The notes under the pieces are model-generated. The model made no database searches. It was not told the DNA's origin and was given only the letters and a program-made list of their open reading frames with translations. Shown here one piece after another: positions 14,908-17,066 of a stretch of 17,066 bases of DNA. Within the stretch, counting starts at the first letter, position 1; every line of letters starts with the position of its first letter. The stretch is from Alphaproteobacteria bacterium CG11_big_fil_rev_8_21_14_0_20_44_7 (lineage in GTDB: Bacteria > Pseudomonadota > Alphaproteobacteria > Rickettsiales > 21-14-0-20-44-7), in NCBI GenBank assembly GCA_002787615.1, contig PCXJ01000110.1, forward strand, positions 1-17,066, read 5' to 3'. The position numbers and the translations under genes are program-made.

Positions 14908-15870
14908 ATGAAATATTTAATTGTTCTTTTCTTAATTTGCCTTTCAGCCCCCGCCTATTCCGGCGACTCAGCCAATGAGGTGATTGCCGTGGTAAACGGT
15001 CATAACATCACACGTGGCGAACTTGAGGAATCATTATCGGGCATGGCATCAATGGTTGATGGCGGAAAGCCAAAATTAGAGAGCTTCCCGAAAGATTTTC
15101 AAAGAAATTTCATTGATAAATATATTGATAAGCAATTAATAATCGAAGCGGCGAGAAAAGCCGGAATGCACAAATCTCCTGAGATTGTTGAGAAAGTTAC
15201 AGTTGCAGAAAATTATCTCGCACAGCAGAAATATTTGAGCGAGATTGTACTCAAGCAAAAAACCGATAAAAAACTCAAAGCTTTATATAATGAGATAATT
15301 TCGGATAAAGATAGTAAGGAAGAAGTGCATGCCAGCCATATTCTTGTAAAGACTGAAAAAGAAGCGCTGGATATCAAGGCGCAACTTGAGAAAGGGGAAG
15401 ATCTTGCCAAGCTCGCGAAAGAAAAATCTATAGAGCCGGGGGCAAAAGTAAGTGCCGGAGATTTGGGCTATTTCACTAAATCGCAAATGGTTCCGGAATT
15501 TTCGGAAGCTGCCTTTGCTTTGAAGAAAGATGAGATTTCTGCACCGATAAAATCCAGCTTTGGCTGGCACATAATAAAAGCGCATGACAAAAGAGAGAAA
15601 AAAGCCCCAAGCTACAAAGAATCTCTACCTGCATTAGAGCAAGAATTTGCTCGCAGAATCATTGTTGAAGAAGCAGATAAGCTCAAAAAGAAGGCGAAGA
15701 TTGAATATAAAATAGACCTTGAGCCAGAGAAAAAAGAGGAAGCTAAGCCTGAGCCAAAAAAAGCTGAGAAAAAAGAAGTCAAAAAAGAAGAGCCTAAAAA
15801 AGCTGAGAAAAAGCTGACAGAAGAAAAGACGAAAGAAAAAACCGAGGAAAAGAAAAAAGATGGAAATTAA
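14908..15870 (+). CDS. Secreted parvulin-type peptidyl-prolyl isomerase
   Basis: A 320-residue periplasmic foldase of the PpiC/SurA/PrsA type. Residues 1-18 are a signal peptide (basic MK, hydrophobic core, likely cut after AYS). An N-terminal SurA-like helical part follows (about 24-135), with VIAVVNGHNITRGEL (25-39) typical of these chaperones. The single rotamase domain covers about 139-228: EVHASHILVKTE (139-150), GDLGYFTKSQMVPEFSEAAF (184-203) and FGWHIIKAHDKRE (218-230). From about 272 to the end the protein is almost purely Lys, Glu, Ala and Pro, a low-complexity tail with an internal repeat. No lipobox cysteine follows the signal core, so it is not a PrsA-like lipoprotein. Its function is assistance of envelope protein folding, inferred from family. 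It diverges from secA over 155 nt and overlaps argJ by 11 nt in another frame. Confidence 0.9.
   Translation: MKYLIVLFLICLSAPAYSGDSANEVIAVVNGHNITRGELEESLSGMASMVDGGKPKLESFPKDFQRNFIDKYIDKQLIIEAARKAGMHKSPEIVEKVTVAENYLAQQKYLSEIVLKQKTDKKLKALYNEIISDKDSKEEVHASHILVKTEKEALDIKAQLEKGEDLAKLAKEKSIEPGAKVSAGDLGYFTKSQMVPEFSEAAFALKKDEISAPIKSSFGWHIIKAHDKREKKAPSYKESLPALEQEFARRIIVEEADKLKKKAKIEYKIDLEPEKKEEAKPEPKKAEKKEVKKEEPKKAEKKLTEEKTKEKTEEKKKDGN
15751..15812 (+). repeat. Direct repeat in the Lys/Glu tail of the parvulin gene
   Basis: Two 23-nt copies differing at one position (15751-15773 and 15790-15812) encode EPKKAEKK twice, at residues 282-289 and 295-302. They sit in an A-rich, purine-rich stretch with several runs of six or more A. 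Such tracts are prone to slippage, so the tail length may vary between strains; a frameshift here would also change how the frame runs into the argJ start. Confidence 0.7.
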
Positions 15871-17050
15871 GCAATCTCCATTTGCCCCAAAATCTTATCC
15901 CGAACTTCCGGACATAGATGGAATTAGCATCTTTGCAGGCAATGCCGCAATAAAATACAAGAACCGCCCTGATGTTTTTCTGGCAGTATTAGATGATAAC
16001 ACTTCATCCGCCGGAGTTTTCACAAAATCCAAAACCCGCTCAGCCGCTATTGATTGGTGCAGAGCCACTCTGAAAAACGGTAATGCAAAGGCCCTGTTAG
16101 TAAATTCGGGAAATTCCAATGCTTTTTCGGGGGAAGAAGGTATCAAAGCTGTAGAAGAATCCATGCAGGCTGTCGCAAACTTAATCGGCACAACTGCGCA
16201 AAGCATCTATATGTGTTCCACGGGAGTAATTGGAGTCCCGCTACCATATCAAAAAATCACCTCTAAACTCGATGGAATATATAAATCAGGAAAATGCAGT
16301 TGGCAGGATGCCGCACTGGCAATTTCCACAACCGACACTTTTCTAAAAATGCACAGCATCAAAATCGGCGAAATTACAATCAACGGCATCGCCAAAGGCA
16401 GTGGGATGATTGCCCCCGATATGGCCACAATGCTCGCCTATATTTTCACGGATGCCAAAATCAGTTCGGATGATTTGCAGCAGATGCTTTCTGAAATTAA
16501 TGAGCAAACATTCAATGCAATCACCGTGGATTCAGACACCTCCACCAGCGATAGCCTGATTGCCTTTGCCACGAATAAAAAGGAAGTTGATAAACAGAAA
16601 TTCCGCAACGGGCTTGAAAAAGTGATGATGAACTTAGCTCATCAAGTTGCAAAAGATGGAGAAGGTGCAACCAAGTTCATCGAAGTGGAAGTAACCGGCG
16701 CAGAAAATGATAAAGCCGCAAAAAAGATTGCCCTCACAATTGGGAATTCGCCATTGGTCAAAACCGCAATTGCCGGAGAGGATGCTAACTGGGGAAGAGT
16801 TGTAATGGCAGTCGGAAAATCCGGCGAAGCGGCGGAACGCGATAAGCTTTCCATCAAATTTGGGGAATTGCTGGTCGCAGAAAAGGGGAAAGCTGCACCA
16901 TCCTATGATGAGGAAAAAGTTTCAGCCTATATGAAAAATCAGGAATTGAAGATTTGCGTGGATGTCGGCGTAGGTAATGGCAAAGCCATAATTTGGACTT
17001 GCGATTTAACCCATCAATATATATCAATAAACGCAGATTACAGAAGTTAG
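15860..17050 (+). CDS. argJ: Bifunctional ornithine acetyltransferase / N-acetylglutamate synthase
   Basis: A complete 396-residue ArgJ, which moves the acetyl group from N-acetylornithine to glutamate and, in the bifunctional form, can also make N-acetylglutamate from acetyl-CoA, closing the cyclic arginine route. Key blocks are GVFTKSK (52-58), LVNSGNSNAFSG (80-91), the oxyanion motif CSTGVIGVPLP (119-129) and AKGSGMIAPDMATML (178-192). The precursor normally cuts itself before the threonine of MATML, here T190, giving alpha and beta chains and the nucleophile. The end THQYISINADYRS is the usual C-terminus. Its ATG lies inside the end of the parvulin gene, 11 nt overlap, with only a distant GAGG (15844-15847) as ribosome binding site, so coupling is likely. 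Whether it is mono- or bifunctional cannot be read from sequence. The adjacency of secA, a parvulin and argJ fits an arrangement I recall from other alphaproteobacteria. Confidence 0.96.
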   Translation: MEIKQSPFAPKSYPELPDIDGISIFAGNAAIKYKNRPDVFLAVLDDNTSSAGVFTKSKTRSAAIDWCRATLKNGNAKALLVNSGNSNAFSGEEGIKAVEESMQAVANLIGTTAQSIYMCSTGVIGVPLPYQKITSKLDGIYKSGKCSWQDAALAISTTDTFLKMHSIKIGEITINGIAKGSGMIAPDMATMLAYIFTDAKISSDDLQQMLSEINEQTFNAITVDSDTSTSDSLIAFATNKKEVDKQKFRNGLEKVMMNLAHQVAKDGEGATKFIEVEVTGAENDKAAKKIALTIGNSPLVKTAIAGEDANWGRVVMAVGKSGEAAERDKLSIKFGELLVAEKGKAAPSYDEEKVSAYMKNQELKICVDVGVGNGKAIIWTCDLTHQYISINADYRS

Positions 17051-17053
17051 GCT

Positions 17054-17060
17054 GAGGTGA
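17054..17060 (+). promoter_or_regulatory. Ribosome binding site for a gene beyond the right edge
   Basis: GAGGTGA is a seven-base match to the complement of the 16S rRNA 3' end and lies four nt after the argJ stop codon. The six bases that follow contain no ATG or GTG, so the start codon it serves should be at or just past the window end, in the same transcript as argJ. Confidence 0.55.
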
Positions 17061-17066
17061 GCATTT

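Noticed and set aside
1..17066. CRISPR array, tRNA or rRNA genes, insertion sequence, prophage or defence system
   Set aside because: No regularly spaced repeats, cloverleaf with TTCGA arm, transposase, integrase or nuclease/toxin family was recognisable; all sizeable frames are accounted for by housekeeping families.

Overview
The window reads as a piece of chromosome from an AT-rich (roughly 40% G+C by eye), respiring, free-living-type alphaproteobacterium. Three genes point to that class: a MipZ division-site ATPase, an NDUFS4-like accessory subunit of complex I, and a membrane-anchored CycM-type cytochrome c. ArgJ and CarA show that arginine and pyrimidine precursors are made, which argues against a strongly reduced endosymbiont. 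The exact order cannot be settled from this stretch.

Layout. Positions 1-618 (minus) hold the N-terminal half of an MsbA-like ABC exporter that runs off the left edge. It diverges from the NDUFS4-like gene (685-990, plus), which is followed by mipZ (1117-2049) and a cytochrome c (2121-2738). Two minus-strand genes, rsmB and rpe (4478-2719), converge on the cytochrome c gene and overlap its end by 20 bases. From the start codon of rsmB a plus-strand run diverges: adenosine kinase-like pfkB-family gene, ampG-type permease, carA (4477-7928). A small ArsR-type regulator (8087-8356) follows, behind its own promoter and operator-like dyad. A minus-strand operon secA-nadE-gltX-trhO fills 14752-8375, with junctions of 14 nt, 4-nt overlap and 1-nt overlap. 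Diverging from secA are a secreted parvulin-type prolyl isomerase and argJ (14908-17050), which overlap by 11 nt. A strong Shine-Dalgarno sequence at the right edge announces another gene just outside.

Functionally the window is housekeeping: respiration (complex I accessory subunit, cytochrome c), division-site placement (MipZ), rRNA and tRNA modification (RsmB, TrhO), tRNA charging (GltX), NAD synthesis (NadE), protein export and envelope folding (SecA, parvulin), lipid or drug export, wall recycling (AmpG), pentose phosphate and nucleotide metabolism (Rpe, PfkB kinase, CarA) and arginine synthesis (ArgJ). I see no insertion sequence, prophage, CRISPR array, tRNA, rRNA or defence system, and no gap of more than 160 bases without a gene. 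I did not find a new multi-gene system.

The most interesting signals are in gene control. Three genes (ABC exporter, NDUFS4-like, cytochrome c) have promoter-like boxes placed so that transcripts would begin 0-2 nt before the ATG, suggesting leaderless mRNAs. The first two of these would share one palindromic -35 hexamer. The start codons of rsmB and the pfkB-family kinase overlap head to head in a single CATG. The ArsR-type gene has a 30-bp dyad laid exactly over its promoter. These are readings of sequence, not measured facts.
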